DNA of 64,000 nt from Agelas oroides (lineage: Eukaryota > Porifera > Demospongiae > Agelasida > Agelasidae). Shown here piece by piece: positions 49,101-61,666 of this stretch; the stretch's first letter is position 1; every line of letters begins with the position of its first letter. A program made the translations under genes and the position numbers. The notes beneath the pieces were generated by a model. That model did not search any database and was not told where the DNA came from. It saw only the letters and a program-made list of their open reading frames with translations. The DNA lies in the NCBI GenBank assembly GCA_949130485.1, contig OX422198.1:6204417-6268416 (forward strand). Direction: 5' to 3'.

Positions 49101-52100
49101 TAAATGAGTTGTAAGGCAGTTGTTGAATATTTAGTACTGTCACAAACAACAAGTGGCACCACTGTCCCTTCCCCCCCCCCCCCCCCTCCACTCTTCTCCT
49201 CTCCCTCCCCTCGATTTGTATGAGCCCCCAATACTCCACACTACATCTTATTCTCCACTCCCCCCTCCCCTCTTCACTCCACTCCCCCCTCCCCTCTTCA
49301 CTCCTTGTCAACAGTGCATGCTGCCCCAAGTCGGCTGTGCACAACGCAGCTGTAAGCTGTTAAAAGTCTTTATTGCCATCACAAACTGCTGATAAGCAGT
49401 GTCACTCAACTAAATTGGAATTTAATTGTCTGACTCAAAAGTTTTCAAGAGCTGAAAAGTAGCACTTAAGCAGTTGAAAGGTAAGTTTGTTGTTTGTTGC
49501 GTGTGTGGAATTCAAAACATTTCTTCTGATCAATGTGTTGTTTGCTTTTACTGAGTTCTGACGTCATATGACTGCCAGGCGTGTGACTGAGACATTCAGT
49601 TGTGCAAGATTGTGAGAGTTGGTGGTTACCTGGCAGTCATAGCTCAGTGGTCGGAGCACTAACAGCTCAAGCCAAGGGACATGGGCTTGATTTCCAGTAA
49701 CGGCTGGCTTTCCACTTACCTCCCACTCACCTGTACCCCAAAATGTGTTTTTACCTCCAGCAGAGCCTTCAAAGATAACAAGTTTATGACTGTTAAGGCA
49801 ACAACACGCATAAGCATAAGCGTACCAAACGTAAGATCAAAGGGCAAAGAACAAACATCCTGTGGTGATTCCAGGTATAGTTGCTTTGGGGGAGGGGGGG
49901 GGTGTATGTTAGTATGACAGCTAATATTTCCTGCATGTACCTAGACATGTGACTTAACATTTCCTTATAAGGGTAATTACCAATACTAACGCTATTAGAT
50001 ATGACGACACCTGAAACCTCCGCTAAAAGATACCAATGTACCTGGTATATTCAGGCATGACAGTTGATATTTCCTCCTAGAGGGTACGCAGCTAGTTACG
50101 GATGCTTAACCTTTCCAATTACACCTGCTACATAATCGATAATGCATGGTAACCAGGATTTATGGTCCATAACCACCTGACTCTGAGCGTGGAGGCCAAG
50201 GACAAGGGTGGTTATTGAGCATAAGTTGGGGGCGGGGCAGGACAGTGAGAACCGGAAACAATCCTAATCTAAAGCTATGAGTGTAGGAGGAGAATCATTC
50301 TTGGAAAGCAATCCACAGCACTGTTCACTGAAATCAATCACACAAAGACAACTGCAATTAGATCACAATTTTAAGTAACTGGTTAGTGTAACTGGATCAG
50401 TTATCGCACGCCTGTAGTGGTGGGATCTGGAATGGTGTTTACATATATAGCAACTCCACAAAAGAACACAATGGCCAACCAATAAACGTACGTACAGTGT
50501 CAGGATTTTGCAAATTCCTCTCCTGCTTTCCAGTCACTGCTAGTGGAAAGTTCTTTACACGAGTGCATGCAAACACACGCATTAGGACTTGAACGGCTAT
50601 AAGCTATTCTTAATCAACTAATTGGTTGCTGACACACTCACACGCACACACATACACACACACACACATGCACGCATGCACACACACACACACACACACA
50701 CACATGCACACACACACACACACACACAGACACATACACACACACGCACACACACACACACCTCTCCAATGTCATTCAGTGCAGAGGCTACTATTCTCAT
50801 CCTCTCTTCTGAGACAAGGGGATTGATGCTCTCCATCGCTTTGCTGTGGAAGTTGGCCCACGTGAGCACGGGAAGGTCGGCATGGTCCCTTCGCCACTGA
50901 GGGAGGACCTGGGAGAGTGTCTGAACCAAGGAGGGAACCCATGGCTGGTTCTGTGTGTGAGTGAGTGAGTGAGTGAGTGAGTGAGTGAGTGAGTGAGTGA
51001 GTGAGTGAGTGAGTGAGTGAGTGAGTGAGTGAGTGAGTGTGTGAGTGAGTGAGTGAGTGAGTGAGTGAGTGAGTGAGTGAGTGAGTGAGTGAGTGAGTGA
51101 GTGAGGGTGGGTGGGTGGGTGGGTGAGTGAGGGTGGGTGGGTGGGTGGGTGAGTGAGTGAGTGAGGGAGGGTGGGTGGGTGGGTGGGTGAGTGAGTGAGT
51201 GAGTGAGTGAGTGAGTGAGTGAGTGAGTGAGTGAGTGAGTGAGTGAGTGAGTGAGTGAGTGAGTGAGTGAGTGAGTGAGTGAGTGAGTGAGTGAGTGAGT
51301 GAGTGAGTGAGTGAGTGAGTGAGTGAGTGAGTGAGTGAGTGAGTGAGTGAGTGTACGAACAATCAATCAACCACATCTTCCTGAAAAAAAGCAGGCCTAG
51401 ATGTTATGCAAAGTCACCCACTACCATGTGGGACTATTAGTAATACCAAGAGAGCATAAGAACGGGCGGCTAGAGGAAGAGCGTGTAACTCCGATAGAAG
51501 CCTGTAGTCCGGTCAAAATTTTTGAACCGTACTAAAAATAGAACACCTGGCAACATGTCTACGCGCAGCTGTTATTATTTTTAGTAGTGGCGGTAAATTC
51601 CGACAGGTTTGGAATTTTCCGTAGTTACACGCTCTTCCTCTAGTTGCCCGTTCTTATGCATTCTTGGTAATAGTTATAGCACAGTGCCAGGGATTTATGG
51701 CAGTAAACAGACCGAGACCGAGGGCGTAGCCCTAGGACAAGGTTTGTTTACTACAGCCATAAATCCCTGGCCACCTGTGCTATAACTATTATATATATCC
51801 CACCTACTATACTTCATGCATAGGCCAGAGTGGACTTTAACTGTCATAATTTGTCCCCTCAAGGCTACAAGGGAAATTATGGCTCATAATTCCCTCTCCA
51901 TGTATTTTTAGTTTACAGTCTACTACATTGTCCGACTATAGTACAGATTTTACATCTGTGACAGTAAATAATATTGAAGTTACTGTAAACACTTGCACAT
52001 GTACAGATGTGTTTACAATAATAGCAACAAAGGGCCAATCAGGTGGGATATATAATAATTATAGCACAGGTGGCCAGGGATTTATGGCTGTAGTAAACAA

Positions 52101-55100
52101 ACCTCGTCCTCGGGCTACGCCCTCGGACTCGGTCTGTTTACTGCCATAAATCCCTGGCACCTATGCTATAACTATTACATATCCCACCTCATTGGTCCTT
52201 TGTTGTTATTACTGTAAACATGTCTGTACATGTGCAAGTGTTTACAGTAACTTCAATTTATTTACACACAACTGTGTACAAAAAAGTATACTATGGCAAT
52301 GTTAGTAGTAGACTGTAAACTAAAAAATACATGGAGAGGGAATTATGAGCCATATTTTCTCTTGTAGCCCTCAGGGAGGGTATCACAGTTAAACCCCACC
52401 TGTTGTACAGGCAAAACTATACTAGGTGGGATCTATATATGGTTAATTAGACCACAAATGATGAGTGTTCATACCTCAGCACATCAAAGAAATGCTAATA
52501 CTGAACAGAAACTACATAAACATTACATGCATGGCAATCAGTAATCTGTCCCAAATTTTATACATGCTTCCCACAACCTCAATAATAAATGTCCTTGCCA
52601 ACAATGGACGTTTGCCCAGTGGGAGTTACATTGCAGGCATGCTTACACACCCCCCCACTTCCCACTTTCGGACACCTTCCCCTGTTCCTGGAAATTATGA
52701 TCACTGGTCTACTGGGAATTACTTGCGGAAGTTTTGCTACATCAGCTGCCTTAAATGAGCCTCTGAATGTACATACCAGCTGGATTCAATTAGTTGAGCA
52801 TGTATACAACTACATGATAATGAGGAATTCCCCATTTGTAAAGCTCGTAAGATATGTGTGTCTACTGTAGCTAAGTTATTCTGTTCCACTTGAGCGAGGA
52901 AAGAACCAACACACTCAAGTCTCACTTAGCCTCGTTCCCAGGCCCCGCCCAGCTTTCCGTCACTTATTAGTACGTACTGCAAGCGACGGAAAGCTGGGCG
53001 GGGCCTGGGAACGAGGCTAAGTCTCACTAGCTCCCAGACCCTCTGGAGCTTAGCTACATTTCCAGGCTCTCATGCGTCAGTGGAAAGAAGAAATGTTAAA
53101 AACCATCTGAATGTGCCTCACAAAGAGAAAGTATAACCTCGCAGTGTGACCCGTTAGCAGGCAAACTAATTAAATCCGTCGTTAGTTTAGTAGTACACAG
53201 GTTACCAAGGAACTTAATGGCTGCACAAACTTTTCTCCTTGATTTTCTTGCACGCACTAGAAACGCAGATATTCAGACCTAATGCTAGTGTGTACACATG
53301 CAGCAACATGTGAATGTGGTCAAAGAATCTTTGACCAGATTCACACAACTTTGCTAATTGGAAATAAATGAAGGTAGAGTACAGGAGGGTTGTTACCAAA
53401 ATGTTTCCAAAACAGTTCTTGGGAAGCTATTCTGTTGTTAAGCTTGTACACAGGGCTCGGGGTATAAGGTTTGGCCCTTGTTAGCTATTTAGATGCAGAG
53501 AGAATTAAACAGCTCAGTAAGAGACACTGGCTTTGCTGTTTCAGTGCCTCGTATGTTCCCAGACCCTCCCCGATGTTCAGCCGTGTTCTTCAGTGAACGC
53601 ATCATGACTGTGAAAGCTGCTTACTATAACAATTTGAATGATGTCATAACAATTGAATGACATCATAACAACTGAATGATGTTATAATAATTTGAATGAT
53701 GTCATAACAATTGAATGACATCATAACAATTTGAATGATGTCGTACATCTCACCTTGAGTACTTGCTGTCTGATCGTGCCCAGTAGACTTCTCAGGCTCC
53801 TCATTTCTCTCGTCTGGGAGAGGCGGCAATCGAGGGTAAACACAGCGTCTGGAAACACAAAGTAGTCTCTAAACTCTTCAGCTACATGTCTCAAGACCGA
53901 CATTCCATTGTTGGGGTACTGAGGAACACTGGAGGTGGGAGGACCATCGGGTACATCACTGGTCAGCTCCTGGAGGCTTGAGGGGTGCTGCTGGTCCAAG
54001 AAGCTTCCAACCAGAACTACGTACGGCTTGTGAATATTCTGACCGGCATATCGTATCACCTCACTGGCCGCCTGCTTGGATTTTATCATTGCAAGCCAGA
54101 AATGGACCTGTGCTAGCTGTTTGTGAAGGGGCTCCCTCAAACTAAACACGATCAAAATGACTGAGTTTCTTGCCCCAAAGAAGAACTCGTGGGCTGGGTA
54201 ATACTCCTTCATCCCAGAAAAATCCCAGATGCTAAAGTCTCCAGCGTTTGGGATGACGCCAGATTGGATGATGATGCCATGTGTACGTCTGAGTATAGTG
54301 TGTCTGATGTCGGAGGCTGTTCGTCTACGAAACAGACTGCGTAGGAGGTGGCACTTGAGAGAGTTGACCAGCTCTGTCTTCCCCACCCCAGTTGCCCCAC
54401 ACACGAGGAGCTTGGTTCTAGGAAGCGCCTCCTGGCCAAGGAGGAGTTCACTCACATAGTGGTCTCTAAGATCGTCCTGCAGGGATAATGTGTAGGTGTG
54501 TGTACATGTGTATGTGTGTATGCATGCACAAGTGTGTGCATACATGTACATGTGTGTGTACATGTGTGTACATGTGTATGTGTGTAGGTGTGTGTGGGTG
54601 CATATGTGTGTGCATACATGTGTGTGTGTAAACTTCAACATGCTACAACAACAACACTACAAAGTGTAAACAACAGAGCCAGCAGGATGTAGACTAGTCT
54701 CATTCCCAGGCCTCATCCAAAGTGTATGGCAGTTGTTTTGCGTCTGGGACCAAGACTAGACATATAGACACTATTCACATGTACAGATGTGTTGTTTGGC
54801 TATAATTAATTAGAGACCCCTATGCATAACAGCTGCAAATGCTATTTTGTCATCTTTTCTTTCAGTCTCATTCCCAAACTCCATGTCAGTATTGGGTATG
54901 GAAATGAACAGACACATACATGTTCCCAGTTCTCCACCACAGCTATTGTTGCTTGCACAGTATGAGTAATGCTACTTGTACTGCAACTGGCGATAGATAT
55001 GGGGGGTGGGGGGGGACTGGGAACAAGGCTAATCTACATGTGTGTTCGTCTCATTCCCAGACTCCACGTCAGGTCTGGAGATGAGAGGACGGTTTGAAGT

Positions 55101-55648
55101 ACCTGTCTGAGGTGGTGTACAAAGGTGGCTAGGTCGTCATGCCCCGAGTTGGCTGCCACCTCGTCTGCCGTGAAACCGTGCTCAGTGACCACGTTCATGC
55201 TGCAGCCAGCTGTACACAAGCACCTCACCAACTCCATGTGACCGTACTTGGCAGCCAAGTGAAGTGGGGTAGCCCCATTCTAGTGAGGAGTGGAGAGGAC
55301 ACGGAAAGTTCTTAAAAGTTCTTACACCATTGGGTGCTTTAGAAACTAATATGTTGTTGTAGAACATGTGAGTCATGCAAAGAGCCAGTCTAGTTCCCAG
55401 GCCCCGCCCAACTTCCCGTTGCTTGAAGTACGGAAAAGCAGAAGAGGATTGCAAGTGATTGAAAACTGGTTGAGGACTGGGAATGAGACTGACGCAACAC
55501 AAGACTTGGTAAAATACTGCCTGCATGCAAGTCAGCAACATGCATACCTTATTTGGAACGTTGAGGTCACATTTGGCTGCATAGAGAGTGTGAAAGAGGG
55601 ACACCTGTCCTTCTCTACAGGCGTCGTGGAGTGCCGTGTCACCGTTCT

Positions 55649-55689
<41 letters not shown>

Positions 55690-58600
55690 CAGTATGATAG
55701 GATAGAGAGGGTATGGTATTAGAATCCTGTACAGCATTTATGAATATTATTTAACGATAACAGCCAACAGTCACATTCCCAGACCATCCACAAATGGTCT
55801 TGGAACAAGACTGACAATACACACATGGAGCGTACATTGTCCTGCATGTTGACATTACACCCGCTCTCACACAGGTACTGCACAATGTCCAGGTGGTTCC
55901 GACGTGTGGCCAGCTGCAAAGCAGACGCTCCATTCTGAAGACAAACAAGAAATTATACAGTGTCCAAGTGAGCACCTTGTGGTGGCATGGCCTGGGAATG
56001 AGGATACTGTGATTCGGTCTGGAAATGAGCTAGGTGACAATGTACCCGTTCCAAGGCTGTCCTGTTTCTACAACATGACAGAGTTACTGTCTACTGCAGG
56101 GTGGTATAAAACACTGTAACCATGGTAACCATTGTAGATACGTGGCAACAACTTTGTTGTTTGGCTAGAGTTTGGTAAATTGGAGAGCTAAAACCAGAAA
56201 GCATGCGCTTCTTATCCCTCCTCCCCTTGGGAGAGCAGCTCATGAAGGTTTAGTAGTTAATTATCACTCATCAACAGTGCATGATGTCATTTACCAAGCA
56301 TAATGCACTCTTGCCCCTACTAATTATGGAAAATGAAAGAAAGTTTTCTGTTACCAACTGTCACCATGACAACAAGAAGACCAAACCATTCAGTCAAAAG
56401 GTTGGCAAAAGTTTTCCGATTTTAAGTTGGTAACAGATAACCTTCTTTCATAAAGAAGCTGCTGAAAGTTTATATAGGGGGGTGCACGTACGCTGTCACT
56501 GGTGTCCAGTTGTGCCCCATTCTGGCAGAGAAGTCTCACGATACTGTAGTACCCTCTCACTGCAGCAACATGGAGTGCTGTTTCCCCCTCCTTGTTGGCA
56601 GCTTGCAGTGAGCAGCCAGCCCGTGTGAGACACTCGACGACATTCTGGTAACCATGCCAACATGCACACAGTAGGGGAGTGTCCCCATCCTTTGAAGGGT
56701 GTGGGGAGAGAGGAGGGGGAGGGGGGGGAGAGAGGGAGGAGAGTGGAGAGAGGGGAGGGGAAGGAGAGGGGGAGGAGAGAAAAAGAGAGGACAGGGGAGG
56801 AGAGTGGAGGAGAGGGGAGGAGAGGGGAGGAGAGGGGAGGAGAGGGGAGGAGAGGGGAGGAGAAGGAGAGAGGGGAGGGAGAAGAGAGGACAGGGAGGAA
56901 GGGAAGGGAGGAGGAGAAGGAGAGAGAGGAGGAGAAGAGAGGATAGGGAGGAAGGGAAGGAAGGAGGAGAAGGAGAGGGGGGAGGGAGAAGGTGGTGATA
57001 TCAGGGTGGAGTGAGGGAGGGGGGAGGGGGGCCCGGGGACTCACATTGTCCTGAATATTGAGTTTGGCTCCGGACTGGCAGAGGAAGGCCAGCACATCAG
57101 GATACCCGTACCTCGCTGTCACATGCAGTGCCGTCTCACCAGCCTGTGAACATAACACAGTGTAACACAGTGTAACATGGCATAACATGACACAGTTGTC
57201 TCATGTAATACTACTAAACACAGCACACATACACACCATGGTGTTACATAACATGGACAAATATTCCTGACAAAAGGTAGGCCATGTCACCCACTGCCCG
57301 GCTAACACTAGCTAGGCCTCATCAACTAGACTGGGATGACTGGAAGATGAGAAAAAGGGGGTGGCAGTTTGCGGGGGTAGCAGTAATACCATCCAAGACT
57401 CATCCTCATGTGCTCTTGCAGTATCTCAAAGGTAGTATGCAGCTGTTGTTGCATTTACTCGTGCTTACAAATTATGAATGTGTTGTCACATGTGGTCACA
57501 TGTTGTGACAGAGACAGTAGCAGTTCCTACCGTGTCCTTGGTGTCAATGGCCGCTTCTTGCTCACAGAGGTACTGTGCTACGTCCAGGTGGCCATGTCTG
57601 GCTGCCCAGTACAGGGGTGTGTCACCTTGCTGGGAGTGTGGCAGGTACAGTGATGAGCAGGAGGAGGGAGGGGGAAGGGGGGGAGGGGTAGAGAGTTGAT
57701 GAGCAGGGGAAGGGGGAGGGAAAGAAGCAGAGGGTTGATGAGCATGCAGGGGGAGGGAGAGGGGTAGAAGCAGAGGGTTGATGAGCATGCAGGGGGAGGG
57801 AGAGGGGTAGAAGCAGAGGGGTAGAAGCAGAGGGTTGATGAGCATGCAGGGGGAGGGAGAGGGGTAGAAGCAGGGTTGATGAGCATGCAGGGGGAGGGAG
57901 AGGGGTAGAAGCAGAGGGTTGATGAACATGCAGGGGGAGGGAGAGGGGTAGAAGCAGAGGGTTGATGAGCAGGAGGAGGGGTGGGAGAGGGGTAGAAGCA
58001 GGGTTGATGAGCATTCAGGAGGAGGAGGAGGGAAAGAAGCAGAGGGTTGATGAGCATGCAGGGGGAGGGAGAGGGGTAGAATGATTATATGTACAATACT
58101 GCAAATGCACATATGGGGAGACACAGATGGCGGAAATGATTCCTGCCGACCTTTGACCTGCAGCATGCATCCCTATAGTCATGCCTGCACTTTCAACCTA
58201 ATTAAAACATCAGCACAGCTGCGTTCAAGCGATTAAAAACTCCGTGGATGTGGGGAGGGGCTTTGGAATGAGGCTAACTTACCACTCTTCTCAGGAGCTA
58301 TGTACAACTGTTGCTGTACCATGCCATGTACAAACTACACCTTCTTTGTGGTTGATGCACCCCTGTGTGTGTGTGTGTTCTTACCTTGTCTTTCTTGTCG
58401 ATGGAGGCACCATTTCTGCATAGTAGGTCAACAATGCTTGACCTGCCATAACCAGCTGCAATGTGCAGGGGAGTTTCTCCGTGCTGAGAGGGGAGAGTGA
58501 GGAGGAAAGATGGAGGAATGGAGGGAGAGGGAAGAGAGGGGGAGGGGGAGGAGGGAGGGGGGAGGGAATGGTTGGTATATAACAGCAAAGGCTTATCAAA

Positions 58601-61199
58601 CCACCGGTCAACGCGCCCTTGATAGTAGCACATGCCACACATGCACCCCCCCCCCCCCCCCCCCCCCACACACACACACCTTATTGGCACCGTTGATGGA
58701 TAATCCAGGTGTGTTGAGTAGCCTCTTCACACCAGACATGTCTCCCTCGTCCACCATTGCCAGGAGCTCGTGAGTGAGTGTGGAGGAGTCCTGTGTGTGT
58801 GTGGTGTGTGTGTGGTGGTGTGTGTGCATGGTGTGTGTGTGTGGTGTGTGTGGTGTATCATGCTGTGATAATCTGCCATTCCAATATTGTGTACGTACTA
58901 GTGTTTGTTACTCTGAGAGTAATTATCTACTCATGAATATCATTAATAGGTCTTAATTGCCACTCATATTTAGCCTTTTATGGTAAACAATACTGGGTAC
59001 ACCTGTAACCATAGTTACTGAGAATGATGATGATATTAACATTTTACTATAGCAGATTCATACAGTACCATATGGGGCCATTGGTGCTAGCAACAGTTAC
59101 TGTCAAGGGAGTTCTCATTGCTATAGCAACAATATCAGAACCCTTGTTGCTATGCATTTAGAAAAGTGACTTCAATTGATTAACTTGTAAATTTGCCAGC
59201 AACCATATTGCACTCAGTAATGGTAGCCAAGCACCAACACATACGTAATGACATTGTCAATGCCCTAACCCTAACCATTGTGTAATTTTTGTTTCTAAGT
59301 TACAAATTTGATATCACTGCAACACCAGGTAAACTCCTAAGCAGGAATTGCCAACGTTTGTGGTAGGCCATGTAACCCTTTGGTCACAGAATTAATGATG
59401 TATATCCTAATCATCCATGCAAGATGCTGGTTATAGAAAGGAGTAGCCTCGTTCCCAGGCTCCTCCTCAGCTTGTGGCTGCATACATACATCATGTAACA
59501 AAAAAAAAACTGGAGAGACACTACGTCACTGAAAACCAGGGGAGACATTATGAGACCAAAAACCTGGGGAGACATTATGAGACCAAAGAATGAGGCTAGA
59601 AAAAAGGTGGCCTAAAACAACCAAGTACAGTTCCAGGCTTTGTTTACAGTTATACCTATGTATCAAACTTCCAAAAGTCCTTCAGCTACAAATACCGTAC
59701 CAATCTCATGTGTCATTGTTTTGCAATCTCTCTTGGAAGGTTTTCCACCCCAGTCCATATTTACCATGATTGATGGTATCATGGCAACTTGGCATTGCAT
59801 CTGACATGCTCGAGTCAGACAGGAAGGCTGCAAGAGTAGCGCCCACACGAACTCTGACACAGGCAGGAAGGCTGCAAGAGTAGAGCCCACAAGAGCAAAG
59901 ACTATTTCTGACACACTAGAGTCAGGCAGGAAGGCTGCAAGAGTAGAGTCCACAAGAGCAAAGACTATTTCTGACACACTAGAGTCAGGCAGGAAGGCTG
60001 CAAGAGTAGAGCCCACAAGAGCAAAGACTATTTCTGACACACTAGAGTCAGGCAGGAAGGCTGCAAGAGTACGAACAAAGACTGTTTCTGACATGCTAAA
60101 GTTGGAGCAAAGGTAGAACAGCCCGCATGCCTGTTGCAGTCAGAAAGGCACCGTTGAAAGCAAGAGGCATAATTTTAGTTCATCTTGAAGATTTGTGCAT
60201 TCCATGGGTTTTTACGCAAGCTAGTGACAGATTGACATAAGGTCAGCATAAACCTTTCTAGCCCACCAACAGAAAAATGATATTGCAAGCCAGCTAAGTA
60301 ACCAGTGTGGTCAGAGAGCATGCAACATTCCAACAGAACTGAAAATTGACAGTGGAGTTATTCCTAAAATTACCTCGCTTGCGGCACTAGTTGGCTTTCA
60401 AGACACTATTGTGAGTCTCTACCAATCACCTGGTGGTGTTACATTTCCTAAAAGCTCTCTGAATATCGCCACCTTAATGGTTGCATGTTATTCTACATGT
60501 TCAACTGTTAGGTTCAAGTTCCCAGTTGCCATCCAAGACAGCTCTACCAACGGCCTGGTGTTCATAATCCCAAAAGCTGTCACTGTATCACATCTCAATG
60601 GTTGTAGGTTATTCTACATGTTCAACTGTTATGTTTGAGTCTGTACAATACCATGGTTACCAACACCACAAATGGTTCTTGTGTGTTACAAATGGATTCG
60701 GTTTGTATTCCTGCCTGTATGCTAGACACTGATGTGGGTGTAAGTTTGAACTTTGAACTGTATCTTTATCTTGGATACAATGCTATTCAGTGTTTAGGTC
60801 TTCACTACCCGCTGAACACGACACCACTGTAAACACATAGTTGTATTTGTGTATTGCTACCCGGGCCCTTACCATCCCATGAATGACTTTCAGCAGCTGA
60901 TATTCAGCCCCTATGGTATTTATCAAATATGCCATACTCACACATGCAAGTGTGCGCATAGACGTACATACGCACATACACACACACAACACATGCACAC
61001 GTATACATGCACATATACACACATACACACACCTACAAACACATACGTATGTGTATGTATATACATACAAATGCACGAACAACCAATGAATGGGGCCTGT
61101 AAAAAGACAGACATACACACATGCAAACATACACATGTGCACGTGTGTAGGCACACGTACCTTCTCTTTACTGTTTGTTGCCATGGTGCCAGTGGACAT
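46148..61199 (-). CDS. DAPK-like ankyrin / ROC-COR / death-domain protein lacking a kinase domain
   Basis: Exons, 5' to 3': 61161-61199, 58680-58790, 58385-58483, 57531-57629, 57045-57143, 56492-56689, 55836-55934, 55548-55646, 55103-55279, 53754-54476, 50762-50950, 46148-47329; 1037 residues, every junction phase 0. Residues 51-340: about eight ankyrin repeats (GETPLHIAAGYG, GDTPLYWAARHGH, GETALHVTARYGY). Residues 341-581: ROC GTPase with P-loop GATGVGKT (367-374), FRRRTASD and switch-II-like DFSIWDFSG; the G4 motif is not canonical (LVGSFLDQ). Residues 582 to about 900: COR-like region (NPLVSEERMRIV, ILDPAWLG). From about 928: death domain (LCRMLDPPESFGRDWCLLAL, LRGIGREDAA). Order and motifs follow human DAPK1 closely after its kinase and calmodulin segment. 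The first exon (MSTGTMATNSKEK) is inferred from its ATG, donor and phase. Likely a death/autophagy signalling scaffold. Confidence 0.9.
47636..48706. mobile_element. 1.07-kb element with about 240-bp inverted arms
   Basis: The left arm (47636-47880) and right arm (48470-48706) are inverted copies, for example CTTCCTGGTAAAACTACAGG and its complement, and ACAAGTTTATACAAGATTA and its complement. Each arm contains a TAGCCTCTC/AACAAGGCTA foldback unit. The roughly 590-bp loop holds a second foldback (48235-48345) with AAACGTTTCGACCGCTATTC. Last intron of the DAPK-like gene. Confidence 0.85.
49626..49725 (+). mobile_element. tRNA-derived SINE-like element, second
   Basis: A box TAGCTCAGTGG (49640-49650) and degenerate B box GGCTTGATTTCC (49684-49695). 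A decayed relative (GAGCACTGGTAGCTCAAGC) lies near 23066. Not a functional tRNA: arms do not pair. Confidence 0.5.
50640..50760. repeat. CA microsatellite at the donor of the COR exon
   Basis: Runs right up to the exon edge at 50762; on the transcribed strand the intron begins GTGTGTGTGTG. Confidence 0.95.
50955..51352. repeat. GTGA tetranucleotide satellite at the acceptor of the COR exon
   Basis: About 400 bp of GTGA with GGTG-rich interruptions (51106-51190). On the transcribed strand it is (TCAC)n, leading into ...CTCACACACAG at the splice acceptor (exon end 50950). Frames of 190-250 codons (Thr/His/Ser/Leu) are artefacts. Confidence 0.97.
51445..51668. mobile_element. AAGAACGGGCGGC MITE, copy 3
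   Basis: ACCAAGAGAGCATAAGAACG on the left, CGTTCTTATGCATTCTTGGT on the right. Interior shared with copies 1, 2 and 4. DAPK-like intron. Confidence 0.9.
51667..52440. mobile_element. Nested palindromic foldback cluster
   Basis: AGTTATAGCACAGTGCCAGG (51671 onward) is inverted near 52150-52175. CCATAAATCCCTGGCCACCT (51760-51779) is inverted at 52065-52090. The AGTAACTTCAATTTA / AATATTGAAGTTACT and CATGTATTTTTAGTTTACAG / CTGTAAACTAAAAAATACAT pairs continue outward to about 52340. Two inverted copies of one unit, each itself palindromic. DAPK-like intron. Confidence 0.75.
52927..53019. mobile_element. 93-bp near-perfect TAGCCTCG hairpin MITE with 9-bp target duplication
   Basis: TAGCCTCGTTCCCAGGCCCC ... 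GGGGCCTGGGAACGAGGCTA, arms about 40 bp (AGCTTTCCGTC / GACGGAAAGCT). Flanked by AGTCTCACT at 52918-52926 and 53020-53028. The youngest-looking copy of the family. Confidence 0.95.
53628..53745. repeat. TGATGTCATAACAATT tandem repeat
   Basis: Units of ATGATGTCATAACAATTGA alternating with ATGACATCATAACAA, directly beside the donor of the ROC exon (53754). Confidence 0.9.
55650..55687. repeat. TG microsatellite at an ankyrin-exon acceptor
   Basis: (TG)n starting at the edge of exon 55548-55646; on the transcribed strand the intron ends ACACACACACACCAG. Confidence 0.95.
56697..57040. repeat. GGGAGGAGA purine-rich tract
   Basis: Fills the intron between ankyrin exons 56492-56689 and 57045-57143. 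The transcribed strand is an almost pure pyrimidine tract (CTCCTCTCCC). Confidence 0.95.
57650..58080. repeat. GTTGATGAGCATGCAGGGGG tandem array
   Basis: About ten units of 40-50 bp, with GGAGGGAGAGGGGTAGAAGC linkers, in the intron between ankyrin exons 57531-57629 and 58385-58483. Confidence 0.93.
58647..58679. repeat. C homopolymer plus CA run at a splice donor
   Basis: About 22 C followed by CACACACACAC. On the transcribed strand the intron after exon 58680-58790 begins GTGTGTGTGTGTGGGGGG. Confidence 0.9.
59809..60100. repeat. 63-bp tandem array, about 4.5 units
   Basis: Units containing GTCAGGCAGGAAGGCTGCAA and AAGACTATTTCTGACACACT. A minus frame (AAFLPDSSVSEIVFALVGST) stays open because the period is a multiple of three. 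First intron of the DAPK-like gene; not considered coding. Confidence 0.9.
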
Positions 61200-61666
61200 G
61201 CTAATCAACACACAGGTAGACACCACTTCATCCTATTTCCTACAAGCAAAGATCGGTGTGGTGGACTGAACCACTGACAAGCATCCAGAGCACGAGTAGG
61301 CTGCAGAGAGAGGGAGATGTCACCACACCACTGGCCTTCTTAGGAGATAGCTGCATCTTCACCAGTATAAACAGGATTACCATAGACTAAAGGATCAACA
61401 TGACCTAGCTTCATCTTCAGCCTAGTACAGCAAAATTCTATGTTAGCCCCTCTGCTCTGCATAGGTACAGAGGGGAACGTTAGCACCCCAGCTGCTAACC
61501 AGATAGCTGATATAGCACCACGGACATACCTTCTCCGACTTGGCCTGTTCAAACAAAAATGCTTGCAGGGTATGAAGGGGGCGTTGCGCCAACTTGGAGG
61601 CGTGGTCAACAACTTTAATTGTCGCTTTAACCCTCAATCTCCTATATTTTCTACGTGGGTGATAAA
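61200..61666. promoter_or_regulatory. Shared 5' region, DAPK-like / NCBP1
   Basis: 467 bp between the divergent ATGs at 61199 (minus) and 61667 (plus). No convincing TATA box or transcription-factor pair is evident. Assigned by geometry only. Confidence 0.4.

Noticed and set aside
56496..58166. Pro/Leu/Ser-rich minus frames of 130-230 codons
   Set aside because: They run out of ankyrin exons into pyrimidine-rich introns; 99-bp exon boundaries explain the homology better.
60411..60832. Plus-strand frames of 65-75 codons in the first DAPK-like intron
   Set aside because: No recognised domain, splice partners or conserved motif.
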